This document shows, in pieces, positions 13,471 through 26,400 of a stretch of DNA of 64,000 nt. The DNA is from Colius striatus (taxonomy: Eukaryota; Chordata; Aves; Coliiformes; Coliidae). Position numbers and translations under genes: made by a program. The notes under the pieces are model-generated. The model saw only the letters and a list, made by a program, of their open reading frames with translations, searched no databases and was not told the origin of the DNA. Positions within the stretch are counted from its first letter, which is position 1. The number at the start of each line of letters is the position of its first letter. The stretch covers positions 248,001 through 312,000 of the forward strand of contig NC_084763.1 in the NCBI RefSeq assembly GCF_028858725.1. The letters run 5' to 3'.

Positions 13471-15002
13471 GATGACCTCGGAAACACACAGAGTCACACA
13501 TAGCTCCCAGACTCAGATCCTGAATTTATTCCAAACCTGCACTGGAAAAGAACATAGAGCTATCTCCTAAATATGTTTGCATGTAGTCAGAAGTGATGTG
13601 TTAGAGGTATAATGCAGCACATTGATCTATCTGCTATAATTAATTAGCTGCCTGTTTCTAAACAGATTCCATGAGATGTGTATTTGCCAATGGCAATTCT
13701 TACTAGTTTTAGAAATCAGATGATTCTTTCAGTGTTATCTGCTACAGGAACTGAATCAGCAAAACAATTAAATTAGCTTATTATCTGTGATTCTCTCTCT
13801 GTGCAGCAAAACACTGAATCAGAAGCTTCACAGCATTGCGAGTCCATGCATGTATTTTGACAGGAAATAGGTTGAATAGTTGATATTTTTACCTTAAAAC
13901 CCAGCTGATGGAGTCATGTATTTATGAAGAACTTATCTGGCTTTATTTGTACCCATATCAATGTATTTCTAGCCTTCATAATTAGAGATATGCAACTGTG
14001 AAATATGAATATTCAGAAACCAATTGTCAATTTTTTTCAGGTGTGAAAAAAAAACCGTAACAGTTCTGCTAAGAATTTTTTCCCTATTTTTTAAAGATAA
14101 AGATATACAGATATGCACGAAACATCTCCTCATAGCAGCTTTGATATAGGCTCTCATCTCAGTAGAGAAAGCTCTGTCTTTTCAGTGCCTGCAAGAACTA
14201 CATTTGGAAAATACCCGTTATATTTGGTGGTCGTGGCCATTGTTTTTGCTAAATGTGCTTCTTTAGTAGTACCCAATTCCATTGTGCTGAGCACTTAAAA
14301 GTTGTTATCTAGAGTCAAATACTGATTGGTCAAAAAAACCATTCATGTCAGAATACACTTAGATATGTTTTATGCCGATTATTGTTACAGTACCTCCTGA
14401 AGTATACCACGACTCAATAACCAGCCTCAAGCTATATCAGAGGCTCACCAGCAGATGGGAGTAAAGTTCCAATTTTGGATCACGATTTGTCGTGACATTC
14501 AAAGAGCATTGAAGTCTTTTGGGCCGTTACAGCAAAGTGGAGGCGAAAAATAATTGTTCCTATCATCATAGGAACTGTTCCTATCATCATAGGAACTGCT
14601 GTAATTGAGAGGATTTTACCTTTTCAAGAAAAATGTGTACAAATGTGAACTGTAAGATGATCAAACCACTTTGATTTCTAGCCACAATTGCTTTTTGATG
14701 TAGTTGTAATGATTTCCTCATTAAAAATCTTTCACAGACTTGTGCTATTTGAAATGCATGGCACTTGCTATGGAAAAAGACTAAAATGGTCAAAAATTTT
14801 TTGAGTGCTCTCACAAGGACAACGATTTCATCCAGCGGTTACTTTTGGGAGTTAATGTGCTTGTTTGTCACTTGGAACAAAACATGTTTGACGTGACAGT
14901 GTGGCTCTGAGTTTGCTACAGCACTCAGTTACAGGAATGCATTTTAAGTATTTTCATATGCAGGGAGAACTCTGTGTGCTGTGAACCTTCCTCCTGAGGA
15001 CA
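13471..15002. other. Intergenic, no supported gene
   Basis: Strongly AT-rich sequence. The only structure noted is the double hairpin at 14556-14596. Confidence 0.6.
14556..14596. repeat. Tandem pair of 20-base hairpins
   Basis: GTTCCTATCATCATAGGAAC occurs at 14556-14575 and again at 14577-14596. Each unit is a perfect 8-base-pair inverted repeat around CATC. No gene is nearby. Confidence 0.9.
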
Positions 15003-15635
15003 CAGAATCATAAAATCGTTTTGGTTGGAAAAGACCTTTAAGGTCATCAAGTCCAACCTCTGCCCTCACCCTGCCCAGCCCAGCACCAACCCACAGCCTC
15101 AGCACCTCAGCTCCACAGCTCTGGGATCCCTGCAGGGCTGGGCACTCCCCCAGCTCCCTGGGCAGCCTGGCACAGGGGCTGACACCCCTCTCAGGGAAAC
15201 AGCTCTGCCTCAGCTCCAATCTGAACCTCCTCTGGGGCAACTTGAGGTGATTTCCTCTTGTTACTTGGGAGGAGGCTGATCCCCAGCTTACTGCAGCCTC
15301 CTGTCAGGGAGTTGCAGAGAGTACTCCTGTCTCCCTTCAGCCTCTTCTTCTCCAGGCTGAACACTCCTGTTCCCTCAGCCCCTCCCCAGCAGCCTTGTGC
15401 TCCAGCCTCTTCCCCAGCTCTGGTGCCTGGCTCTGGCCACGCTCCAGCCCCTCAGTGCTGCCCCTCAGCCCCTTGCATCTATCTAAATCTAACCCCTTCC
15501 CACTTAAAAGCATTACCCCTCACCCTATCAATACATTCCCTGATAAAGAGTCCCCCTCTTTATATTTCCTGTAGGCCTCTTTAGGGATGGGAAGAGGCCC
15601 CTTCCAACCTCAACCACTCTGTGATTCTGTGAATA
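15003..15635 (-). mobile_element. Composite CR1 (reverse copies plus a forward tail)
   Basis: AGAATCATAAAATCGTTTTGG...CATCAAGTCCAACC begins a reverse CR1 copy running to about 15490. A second reverse fragment (CATTACCCCTCACCCTATCA...TTCCTGTAGGCCTC) follows. The block ends with a forward CR1 tail, CTTCCAACCTCAACCACTCTGTGATTCTGTGAA, at about 15600-15632. The block therefore has CR1 3' tails pointing outwards on both sides. Confidence 0.85.
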
Positions 15636-17159
15636 CTTAAAACATTACAGCTTCTACCAACATTTGTGCCTTATGCCAGACACTAAATGCCTTCAAAGGA
15701 AGGGAATGGAATGGTCCTGGTTTGGAAACTCTTGCAGTGACATGTACTGCAAACCCCTTTTCAGTTATGCAGCAAGATCCTTAAATTCTATCTTGGTTCC
15801 CCTCTGCCCTCTTGGCAGTCTGCCAGACTTGCTCAGTCTCCTGCAGGCTTCCTGTTCCTGAGCTGGGCTTTTCAGAACTTCTTTAGCTCTTTGCCCTCAC
15901 CACTTCCTCTGCACACTGTTCGCTGTAGTTCACACTCCCGTAACCCTTGTGCTAGGTGTCAGCAGTGGAAGCAGAGGAAAGGTTTACTCTGCCTATCTGG
16001 TGGGCCAACTTTTCTCATTCAAAGAGTTTTCTAATATAAATGTATACTTTTAATCACAAGGCAGTAGTTTCTGCCCCTTTTAAAAAGTCTAGCTGTTCAC
16101 TTCAGTGTCTCTCCAAAGAAATGATTTAACCGAGAAAGAGTAAGAAAGAACAGGTCTCTGCACTCTTTCAAAGACAAAAATGTAAGGGCTGTGTCCTGGC
16201 TTGTCTAGCCCTGCCAAAGGAAGACTGAGGGACACGAGGGGGTCAGATCTCTTGCTATAAATACCAAAGGGAGAAAACATTCATGCAAAGAGACAATGCT
16301 GGCATAGAAACAACTGCACACAAACTAGCTGTGAATACATTTAGGATGAATGCTGAAAGCAGATTTTCATCGACTGGAGCAAAGCAGAGTCCAGAGAAAC
16401 CTCGGAAGAGGAGCAGCGGCAGCACACGTGCACAGCAGCACCCGGGTCAGGGACAAGAGCTTACCCAGGGACTGGGCTCTTGACACAAAAGATCCATTTT
16501 ACTGTTGCCCCCTTGCCATCTGTTCCACACTGCCATTCAGCCTGATAAAAAGATGAATGCTTCTTGTGGCTGTGCCGCCCACGCCGCAGCCTCGCGAGGG
16601 CCGTGGTGATGGATGAATCTGAATCGAGCTCCCTGAATGAATCAGAAATTCCTGCCAGCCTGTGCCTCACAGAGGGCACAGCAGGGTTTATCAGTCTGAG
16701 AAACAGTCCCAGTAAAGCATGTACACAACTCAGCCTGCAATGTGTAGCTGATGCACAGCCTCTGTACTCAGAGAGGGGGGAGATTTGTACTGCGGGGGGA
16801 GATTTCTCACCCCCCTCGCGCTCCTCTGGAAGTTTTTCCAATGTAGTCACTGTGGAGGCACAGTTAAATGGGTACAGACATCTCAGAGGTGACATCATAA
16901 ATTCTTCCTTCTTACACTGGAATATGCAATGCAAAAGGCTCTTCTATACCATGGTAACTGCACCCAAACCCACACGCTTCAGCTGGACTCGAACCACCAA
17001 TCCCGACTCACGTGAAGTCAAGTCCTTGAGAGAAACCTTTCAGAAACAAAACTCAACCCCTGTTACGAGCCTGTTTTCACTCCACCACGAAGGCTTTGCT
17101 CCTTAGCTGGTCTTGAATGCCAGAAGGCCCCTTTCCCTGAGAACAGACTGCCCTGTAAC
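15636..17159. other. Intergenic sequence just beyond the TNS3 3' end
   Basis: A moderately CpG-containing patch lies at 16570-16610, and overlapping open frames of 180 codons (plus, 16564-17106) and 157 codons (minus, 16461-16934) show no recognisable domain. A perfect B-box-like string GGTTCGAGTCC lies on the minus strand at 16985-16995. No gene is called. Confidence 0.5.
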
Positions 17160-17187
17160 AGTGTGCTGTGAAATTTCACATCCATGA

Positions 17188-17193
17188 TTTATT
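17188..17193 (-). promoter_or_regulatory. Candidate distal polyadenylation signal (AATAAA)
   Basis: AATAAA on the minus strand about 3.15 kb past the stop, followed by a G/U-containing stretch (GGCAGTCTGTTCTC). Another AATAAA sits at 17387-17392. Either would give a long 3' UTR, as seen for mammalian TNS3. Confidence 0.45.
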
Positions 17194-19360
17194 ATCATCT
17201 GCACAGAGGCGGTATCTGGAGAGCAGAGAAAATGACTATACAAAGAATTTATAGAACATTCATTTACATACTGGAGACCTTCTGATGCTTTACAGTTTCA
17301 GGAAAAAGGCAAAGATTTTCACTAGTAGGTAAACCCAAGAAGGAAACATTGAATTTTTAACGATAGTGTTGGATACACGAAAACCATTTATTTAAAAATG
17401 TGGCTTTTACCATTTCTGTAGTTTAACACTGTATGATTATAGCAGTACATCTACTAAGCAGGTTAACAGGAGTCTGGCTAAATACATGGGTCAACTTGCT
17501 GACGTTAGTTATGAGACTGCATATACACACCTACCAAAAACCTCCAAAGTGCTGCATTAACTATTTAGTCTTGTGTTTGCCATGAACTTAAGTTCCATGA
17601 ACATCTTTCTACACACACTACACAATGGTACATACTGAACTATTTTGCTTTGTGCATTTTTTAGTTCATTAAAAAGCAAAAGCATGTGGCAATATACCAT
17701 CCAAAGGAATGCATAATAGAAAACCTCCCTTAGAAACAGGGCAACTTATTTTTTCCCCACTTACCAAGCAGGGCTGAACTCCCAGGAAACATCACCAGGA
17801 GTGTCAGTGTTCGATTCCCTGTGCTTTTGAATTCAGCAGGCCTTGAGAAAGCATGAGGAATAAAAAAAAATAAGGCCCTGAATGGAAATTATAATAGATG
17901 GGAAAAAAAACCAGGACACTCTATTTTTCAGCCCAAAGGCCAACAGCTGGTGTCTAACAAGACACACTAAAGTTTAAGTATCATCTACACAAGTGAAAAA
18001 ATATAGTAAAAAATTCCTCCTAATTTCAATGCTCACAAGGCATCAGATTTAAATCTAATTGGGACTTACACCTGATTGAGGTGTGAGCTGAAGAAATCCA
18101 CTGGTTGTCTACACCCGGCAACTGGGTTCTCGGTGCATCAAAAGAATATTAAAAGCAAACCCGTCCTTCCACGTCTCAAAAGGATCAAAGCTCCTCAAAG
18201 TAAGAACTGCATTCTTTTTTGGATGGTACATGAACACCATTTAAGTAGTATACCCTCTGTGTCAGAAGAACAGAATTATTTGGTACAAATCAGAGGCACT
18301 TGCCTTTGTTGCTTCAACGGTAGCTACTGTGCTTTGGATTGCTTCTCCCTTCCACACACATCCAATGCTCAACGCTACTAATACCTCAGCCCTCCTCCTG
18401 GACCAAAGACATGAAACTTTGAATCTTCCTTCTCTCTCCCTCTCTTTCTAACCCCCTTCCTTTTAAAAAAGTATAAAGTTTTTATACAAAATCCACAGTT
18501 ACACAAACAAGTGGGTAACACTTGGCTATGGTTACTGAATGAGGCTTCTGTGGTCTTAATACTCGAGGAAACGGGCAGAGAGCTGTCAACAGAGAACAGA
18601 TCATCATTTATATGGGACAAACAGGGCTCAAATTGGTGGAACCTTCTTACCTTATAGCCCAAACAGTTTCCCATTCCATTTAACCATTATTTACTAAAAG
18701 TGGATAAAAGGACTAAATCCTCCAAGTGCATTCAGTTAGTAGTTAATGCAGCGCCTCATGCCTCGACAAGCTGAGCTCAGCAAGGCCTTGGGTTATCAGT
18801 GTCAACAGCCACAGCCCCAAGAAACACAGGCAATGGAACTTCTCAGCACTGAAGCTGCTGTATGACCTGTATGCTCTGACACAGGGCTTTAGTACTGTAG
18901 GTTTTGGAGCAAACTGGAACTACACAGTAGATTCACTGCCTTGGGACGGTTTCCAGTGTAACACACTGTATCAATTTCCTGCAAAGCCAACTGGTGCTTT
19001 GTTATGCATTTAAAATACTGATGTGTTTAGAAAGATCCAGAGGTATGTACACGTGTGATGGTTGTAGAAACATGACATGAACGCTCTCTCGAGACATGGG
19101 ACAGAGTAACAAAGTAAGTTCCAATCTCTTGGATTTCCTGACTCAAGGACTTATCAAAGAATTATTAAAACCAAAAACAGTTTCTACAGGTAAAAAAAAC
19201 CCATAAAAGCCAAGAAATCCTCCAAACTCCAACAGAAAGAGTCAGAAGAGTCCACAAATGTAACAATGCATTACATAGGGGAACAATACTACCAAACCTG
19301 TGCGGCAGAAAACTGGAAAGTACCTTGACACTGCAAGATGAAAGTCAAAATATGAGACTC

Positions 19361-19366
19361 TTTATT
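19361..19366 (-). promoter_or_regulatory. Candidate proximal polyadenylation signal (AATAAA)
   Basis: Canonical AATAAA on the minus strand, about 975 bases after the TNS3 stop. The following transcript sequence (AAAGAGTCTCATATTTTGAC) is U-rich. Expected cleavage is near 19340. Confidence 0.5.
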
Positions 19367-20339
19367 GTCCACAGCAAGGCACAGGCTATACACACTTATG
19401 CAAAAATAGTGCTGAAGAGGTGAAGCGCAGCAATGGTCTAGGTTAAGAAAATCCACATGTCATACCAAGATCTGGAATCTAAAAATAACCTGGCACAGGC
19501 AAAAATATATAAATTATAAAATCTTCTTGCTTTTCCCTCATTTTATCCTGTAATTACTAAAATACAGAATCTTCCCTCCTTAGTTCTCTGTATAAAAAAT
19601 AATACAAAACCCCCCAATTACAGAAGAGATTTCTACAAAAACGCTCAGTGTGTTCTGCCACCTCTCCCTTATTTAAGATTCTTCAGACTAAAACAGTCCA
19701 GCCTTCTTAACACTGATGGCAGAGCAATCTCCCTGAATATTCCACATTGCCACTCCTTTCTCATCAGCAATCAACTTGCACAAACCTTCTCTGCACGTAC
19801 ATCTTCCTCTTTCTCCACTCAGTTCCCACCACCGATCACATAAAGTTGAATGGAAGAGCAAATTGTCTTCCTCAGACCATCACACTCATGAGTTTTCAAG
19901 GCCTATAGCTACCATTGATGCAACTATGGCAAGTGTTTCTGGAGGTTATACAAGACATTCCTCTGCACAGAAAAGCAGCGTAGCCTAGTGAGTATTTCTG
20001 CTCCAATAAACGGTGAGAAACAGCATGTGAAAAGACATTAGAAACCCTTCAGGAGAAAACTTTTTCATTTATGCTTCATTCAGGTATGGGCTACATGGGT
20101 TTGGGTGGCACCCAGCTTCTTCTGTTTGTCCTTTGATATAAAACCAAAGAAATAATGCTTTAAGTCAGAGGCATCCTCAAAGGAAAGGCTGAACTCTTGC
20201 AAACACAATGCACAGACTGTCTTCTGCTTTCCTTCGCAAGAATGAGGTCCAGACATCGCTGCTGAACAGCTTCCTCCCTCTCGCAGTGCTTTCCTTCAGT
20301 GAAGTCGGCGAGGAGCTCCGAGTCGTGCATGGAAAAGCT

Positions 20340-20484
20340 TCAGATCTTCTTCTGGGATCCAATCATGACCTTTGATACAAAGTTCACAATGGCACTGGCA
20401 GGTTGCTCTGGATCATGCTCTGCAAATAGGTGGCACACGTTGTCTGTGGCACTGCCTTGCTTCCTGGCCACAAACCCAAACACT
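20340..20484 (-). CDS. TNS3: TNS3 terminal coding exon (PTB C-terminus and stop)
   Basis: The coding part is 145 bases, ending in TGA at 20342-20340, with acceptor CCCTTGCAG|AGTGTT. It encodes [40 protein letters not shown] and [18 protein letters not shown] and the GSxKK terminus separate TNS3 from TNS1 (ELDPNQPASA, NAGQKR-like end). It completes the PTB fold. Confidence 0.97.
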
Positions 20485-23400
20485 CTGCAAGGGCAACATA
20501 CACAGCGTATCAGAGAACAGACAGACAGGCATTGCCACGAAAGTCAAAAAGACACTGCATAAACCAGAAGCCCCAGTCAGGCTTCAGCTGCTGTGATGGA
20601 CAATGCCCTGTGTGACCACTGAACACACTGCCCCCTTCCTTCAGCTCTATCTGCACTGCATCCTGTACTCCTTGCTGTCAGGGACACGCTGCTGACCCTG
20701 GGGATAGATCTACTCTGATCCAATACTGCCGTACCTTGGGGTGGGGTGGGCTGGTGTGTGAGAAACTGCCTAACGAGAGGCCTTGAGGGCCACACACCTC
20801 ACTGGAGAGTACCAGAAAGGAGATGTAAGCCATCAATTTCTGTTCCTCCCCCATAAACCAGGTGTCTGAGCTCTGTTTTGGTTTTGTTTGGGGTGTTTTT
20901 TGGCAAAAGAGGGACGATGATGTTTGCCTTCAACAGAAAAGGCTTTGCACTGGTAGTTATGTATCTATGCACAAACTGGTATCACTAGGAGGGTTTTCAT
21001 CTACGTGCTGTGTAGGGGAGTTTTTGGTTTGCTTTTTTTTTTAAAGCTACCAGTCTATGTAAGACAAATAACTTCTGTTAGTCTTGCTGAAGAAGCGGAA
21101 CACAAAGCTGAGTAGCAAAAGCCTCTGTTTTAACTACTGAAACTTTAGTCATGTCAGAGATCTGCCACCTAAATAAAGCACAGTAACTCTGGTTCCAGAC
21201 ATCCCACCATCACATCATTAGGCCTTGACTTGCAGAAGTGCGGGTGAAATAACCAGATGGAAGTGGACAGAGAGACTTCTGTAAAGAGAGTTTACAGAAG
21301 AGACTGATCACTGTAATGAGACTGATCACTGTAACAACCTTCCTAAAACATTGAGTTAAAAGAGACTCAGACAAGCGCCACTTACTTTGCAGAAAGGCCA
21401 TCTTTCATCCATCTTGTTGTCAGTAAGAAGGCATTAAAAAAAAGAAGAATGGAGAAATGAAAACATTAGTTCTTTTGCAGATCAACAATACAAACAAGAT
21501 ATTGGAAATACTGCTTGCTCTCCTTACTTTCTGTCCTGTGGATCCAAAGCACAGAAAATGACAGTGTTGACTGGATAATGGCGCCGAAAAAAGAGTCTGG
21601 ATAGGAAGGAACATAAGTTTTAGGAATGGTTAACATCCTTAAAATCTTAATCAAAAAAACCAACCATCTCAATTTAATGACAATACATTCCTTTTGCTAT
21701 CTAAGTCACTCTGAAAGCCCTCTAAACTGCTCCAACCAAACTGATCCTTATTTCGAACAGGAACATCCCGTTTTTGAACCAGAAGAACACTGAGCTTCAA
21801 GCTAAGAAAAAGACATATGAAATGTATTTTTCCTAAAAACTGCCCTTTTAGATACTATGTCAGTGGGAAATGCAGCTCCTTAGAACTTGTGACTAATTTG
21901 ATTATATTAACTTTCAAAACAGAAGCACTCACGGGCATTGTAAGTTGAGGTTTTGACCGTGATCTGCAATGAACACCATGGAATTAAGAAGTCTGACACT
22001 TGGGTTTTTTTTAATCTTTAATGAATTCCTGTTGTCCCTCATTTATTATTGTCGCTTTTCAAATCAAAAGACTTTGTGGCAGCCTTGATAGCCTATAAAA
22101 TACTATGATGGTTACTTTCTATTTACTTGGTACTGAAAGTACTATTTCAAGTCCTGCAGATACACAGTGTGTGCTTAGGCCAACTCAGTTCACTCATGCT
22201 GGTGAAAGATACTAGGAAGATAAATTATTTCACTGAATATTAAATGCTTGCAAAGTCATTACTTTCATAAAATCACAGAATAATTTTGGTTGGAAAAGTC
22301 CTTTGAGCTGGAAGTCCAAGCCTTGCCCTCACCCTGCCAAGCCCACCACTAACCCATGGCCCTGAGCACCTCAGCTCCAAGGCTCTGGGATCCCTCCGGA
22401 GCTGGGCACTCCCCCACCTCCCTGGGCAGCCTGGGACAGTCTGACAACCCTCTCAGGGGAAAGGTTCTGCCTCAGCTCCAATCTGAACCTCTCCTGGGGC
22501 AACTCGAGGCTGTTTCCTTTTATCATTCACTACTTATAAAAAATAACAACAATGGAAAAAAATGTCATGGCAAAGTGGCCTTCCAGAGGGAAAAGCTGCC
22601 ACATGGAAATCACAGCTTAAAACACTCATTCTCAACTTTAGACAATCTTGTTATCCTGTTGTCCTCTGTCAGCACACAACCAGGAAAAATCAAAGCAACA
22701 GCAGCCAACACTCCCTCTTCCCACCCCTCTTTCTTTTGCTTACTTTCTTTGATTATCTGTCAGTGTGATTCCCTGTGCAGACACCTTGAAATGGACAACG
22801 GTTGAGATGGGAGAAGGATCTTGCATCAGTGTCAGGCTCAGGGCTTTCTGTACTGCCTGGTAGCCTGTGAGGGACTCCATCTCCACTGAATTCAGGTACC
22901 AAACGTTGCATGCTGTCATCAAAGAGAGGAAAGACTCTGAGAGGTCGTTACCCAACAGGCATCTTCTGAACAGAACCAACCAAAATGTACGTTTTCCACC
23001 TTTGCAAAGCAAACAGAGACAACTGCCAGCAAAGTACCAAACCTTCTACGTATGCCTCTCCTTGTCCCACTGCTGTTTCACAGTATAAGACTGTAATTTT
23101 GGTGGTCATAGGCCTTCTGCTTACGTTCAAACCAGTAACTGTATTTAAGTATTACCCACAGAACCTGAAATTGAAACATATACAAGAGGGCAGCAGAGCA
23201 AGGCCACTCACAGGTGCTACTACAGCAAAGGCTTTCCTGAGGAAAAAGAACAAGGTCATTTTACTTTTAGGTTCAGTTACAGCAGCCAATAAGAAAATAC
23301 ACATTTTTGCAGCATACTTCCATGCATTTCACATTTTCAAATGGTGCTTAAACTATATTGAAAGGTAACCATTGACTTCTTTTTACCCCATAAGAAATTG

Positions 23401-26400
23401 AGGGTTGCTCACTTCTCAATAGTTCCACGGTGTTTTGTATGTTTAGCAATTTGAAGGCAAATGGAACACAACTTTTCCACATTGATAAAAAGTACTGATG
23501 CATACTTTTAGGTCTATTCTTTACCTCAGCATGAACTTACTTTTAAAAGTCCCATTCCCCTCCTAGAGATATTAATAACTTCTGAAATATCTCTACAGAA
23601 TTGAAGCTCACTGGTTTCCACGGCTACTGAACAGTTAATTATTTCACCTGGTTTCATATCAAATCTGCAGTGAGCACTAGGAAAAGAAGTACTAACATTA
23701 CATAGAACTATATAGCTAGATGATCTCTTATAGGTCCCTTCCAATCCCTACTATTCTAGGATTCTGTGGTACTACAGTTATATATAATACATCAGAGTAC
23801 TACATGGTAACAGTGCCATATCCTATTATACAGTATTATTACTATAGAGCATTAATGGGTTTATTCACAGGCTCAAATACTTTGGGACTGTGGCATAAAG
23901 TCAAATTTACAAGCAGGTCAAGAACATTTTCAAATGTGCAGAGTACTCTCAGTCTTATTCCACGACAAAAGCAAGAAGGACTGAACGCATCTGTAGCTAA
24001 ATACTGGCACCAACACACTTTGTGTTTTGGTGAAAACATTTGTGTAGGTACCCAGGTCAGTATTTACAACTCTGACTCATGTAGATCACCATGCTAGTAT
24101 GTCATTTGGTTAGCAGTTTAGCTTGGTTTGCCAGTCTTGCTATGAAAACAAAGATTTGATTTACCGTCTCCTCTTTTCGTATGGCTCTTCTGTAATCTGG
24201 CTAAATTTCTTTTGTGACTATCTACATAAAATACACAGCTAGACTCTGGCACTTCCAAAGCAACCACATCATCATACAGTTAAATACTGCGTAAGTGTAA
24301 GTTTCACTCCAGCATGATGATCACCCCAGTAACTTCCAGGTCTACCAGTGAAACAGGGGAACCAGAGATTCGATTTACTTTCTAAATGGGAAACTTCACA
24401 AACCTATTTGCACTTGAGTGTGACAGTTTCAATAACGTTTCTTTGAATCAATTACTACACAGTTCATGCAAAGAGGGATTTAAGATGCTGAATGGCAAGT
24501 TCAACGAGGCCTTTGCTGCTGAACAGCTTGCTTTCATGTCCATCCAAAACTGTAAACACTCCAAACCATAAACTCTCCTCACATTGTTACTGTATGTGTT
24601 TGGTACAGATCTAAAGCCTTCCCCACCACAGGAAGCCTGTCCTGTTTCACAGTCACACTCCTCACCCTTTCTGAGACCCTGGTGAACGGTTTCCCTTCCT
24701 CTTCTGTCACACATTGCACTGGTGTCCACAGACTCTGTTCAGCTTTTGTTCCCAAGTGAAAGAATCAAGGTTTTGTCTGGATTGCCCTCAATGTGACAGT
24801 TCAAAAGCAGTCACCAAATACAGCAGATTCCTTTCCTTCTGTAGCACTGCCAGTCCATGTAGTATTTTAATATGAAATGCTGCTTTTACACTGGGAATGT
24901 GCTCTGCTCAGAAAGCTTAGTCCCTTCATTGTATTAGTGGAAAAAGGTGTGAAGAACTGGGATTTACCTGGGGTACAAAACCTTGCCACTGAGCAGGAAG
25001 GTTAATAAAGCCACATCTGCTCTAGGGAAAGCCACTTTTCTGCATAGTTTCTAGTGCTCCAATTGTCACTTTCTAGGAAGCTAATGACTTCTGGTCAGCT
25101 TCTATGTTTAGATAATGCTCATCAGGTTTTTCAGACAGCTACAAAAAAAGATAACTCCAGGAAAACACACCTTTACATTTCGCTTGTGGAGTGAGAGCAA
25201 GGGGGGTCAAGCAGGGCAGGGAAAAAGTGCATCTGCTCTGACTAAACTGCAGGTGTGCTCACACAAGCTCAGGGTAATTGTAAAATAAACAATCTCCATG
25301 TTTTGGGTCAATGCTTCAGTGCTGAATCGCACAATGTGAGCATCCCTATGACTGGAGAGGGACCTCGGAAAAGCAGCGAAAACAAAACAGCAGGAAATGA
25401 TTTATCAAGGCAGGAAAGCCTCAGACAATCTCTCCTAGTTAACTCCTCTATTCAAGTTCCAAACCCTTCTTTAAAAACAAAAATAACAACAATGAAATAG
25501 GGAAGAAGCAAATGTGCCCCAAATGATCCATGACATGAAGCCTCTGTAAAGAGTTACCCGACTGCCTCAGCTGAAGTAAGAATTGTTCTTTTTCTTTGAA
25601 ATACATTGCCTGAGCAAGGACAAACCAACACTTCTCAAAAGACAACACATGCTGGGTTTTCACGAGGGGAAGTTCTACAAAAATCCCTTCTCCTTGTTTT
25701 TTTCACCTGTCTGTCAGCCACAAGAAACATCACCAGCACTGGCAGTCAGAAAGGCCAACACGTGCTCAATGCTGGCACAGCCTCACAGAGGCTTGCCATC
25801 CCCTCAGCCACACATTCCTGCTTGATTACAGCACTGGAGTGGTACTTCAAATTCTGAAGTCAAAGCAGATTCCTGCATGAGCCAGGAGCAATGCTCGCTC
25901 TCCAGATCTGCTCAGCTTGGCAGCTGCCCCCTTCAGAAGTGCCCTCTGGGTGAGGACAGTAAGGCAGCATTCTTGTAAAGGCATGCTGCCCACACCACTT
26001 TTGCTGGTGGCTCCAGTAGCAGGATAAACATAAAAGAGAGTGCCAACCCATAGCATTACAGAACCATTTCAGTTGGAAAAGCCCTTGAAGCTGCTGGAGT
26101 CCTCATCCTGCCAAGCCCACCACTAACCCATAGCCCTCAGCACCTCAGCTCCATGGCTTTGGGATCCCCCCCATCTCCCTGGGCAGCCTGGCACAGGGAC
26201 TGACAACCCTCTCAGGGAAAAAGTTCTGCCTCAGCTCCAATCTAAACCTCCCCTGGGGCTACTTGAGGCTGTTTCCTCTTGTCCTATAATTCATTATTTG
26301 GGAGTAATGATGTATTCCCCTTCTCTAATGGGAATAATTGGTTGGACAGATGGGGAGAACTCCTGGCAGCCTGAAAAGCAGGGCCATGGGAGAGTGTGGA

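Larger units (their letters stand above)
17160..20339 (-). other. TNS3: TNS3 3' untranslated region (extent inferred)
   Basis: This is the AT-rich, repeat-poor sequence downstream of the TNS3 stop. It has no CR1 or LTR, unlike everything below 15.7 kb, which suits a long 3' UTR of about 1 to 3.2 kb. Candidate AATAAA signals on the minus strand lie at 19361-19366, 17387-17392 and 17188-17193. The true end cannot be chosen without transcript data. Confidence 0.6.

Noticed and set aside
15025..15584. Open frames in the CR1 composite
   Set aside because: They are CR1 3' sequence read in non-coding frames; the same explains frames at 22356, 40200, 55590-56466 and 60687.
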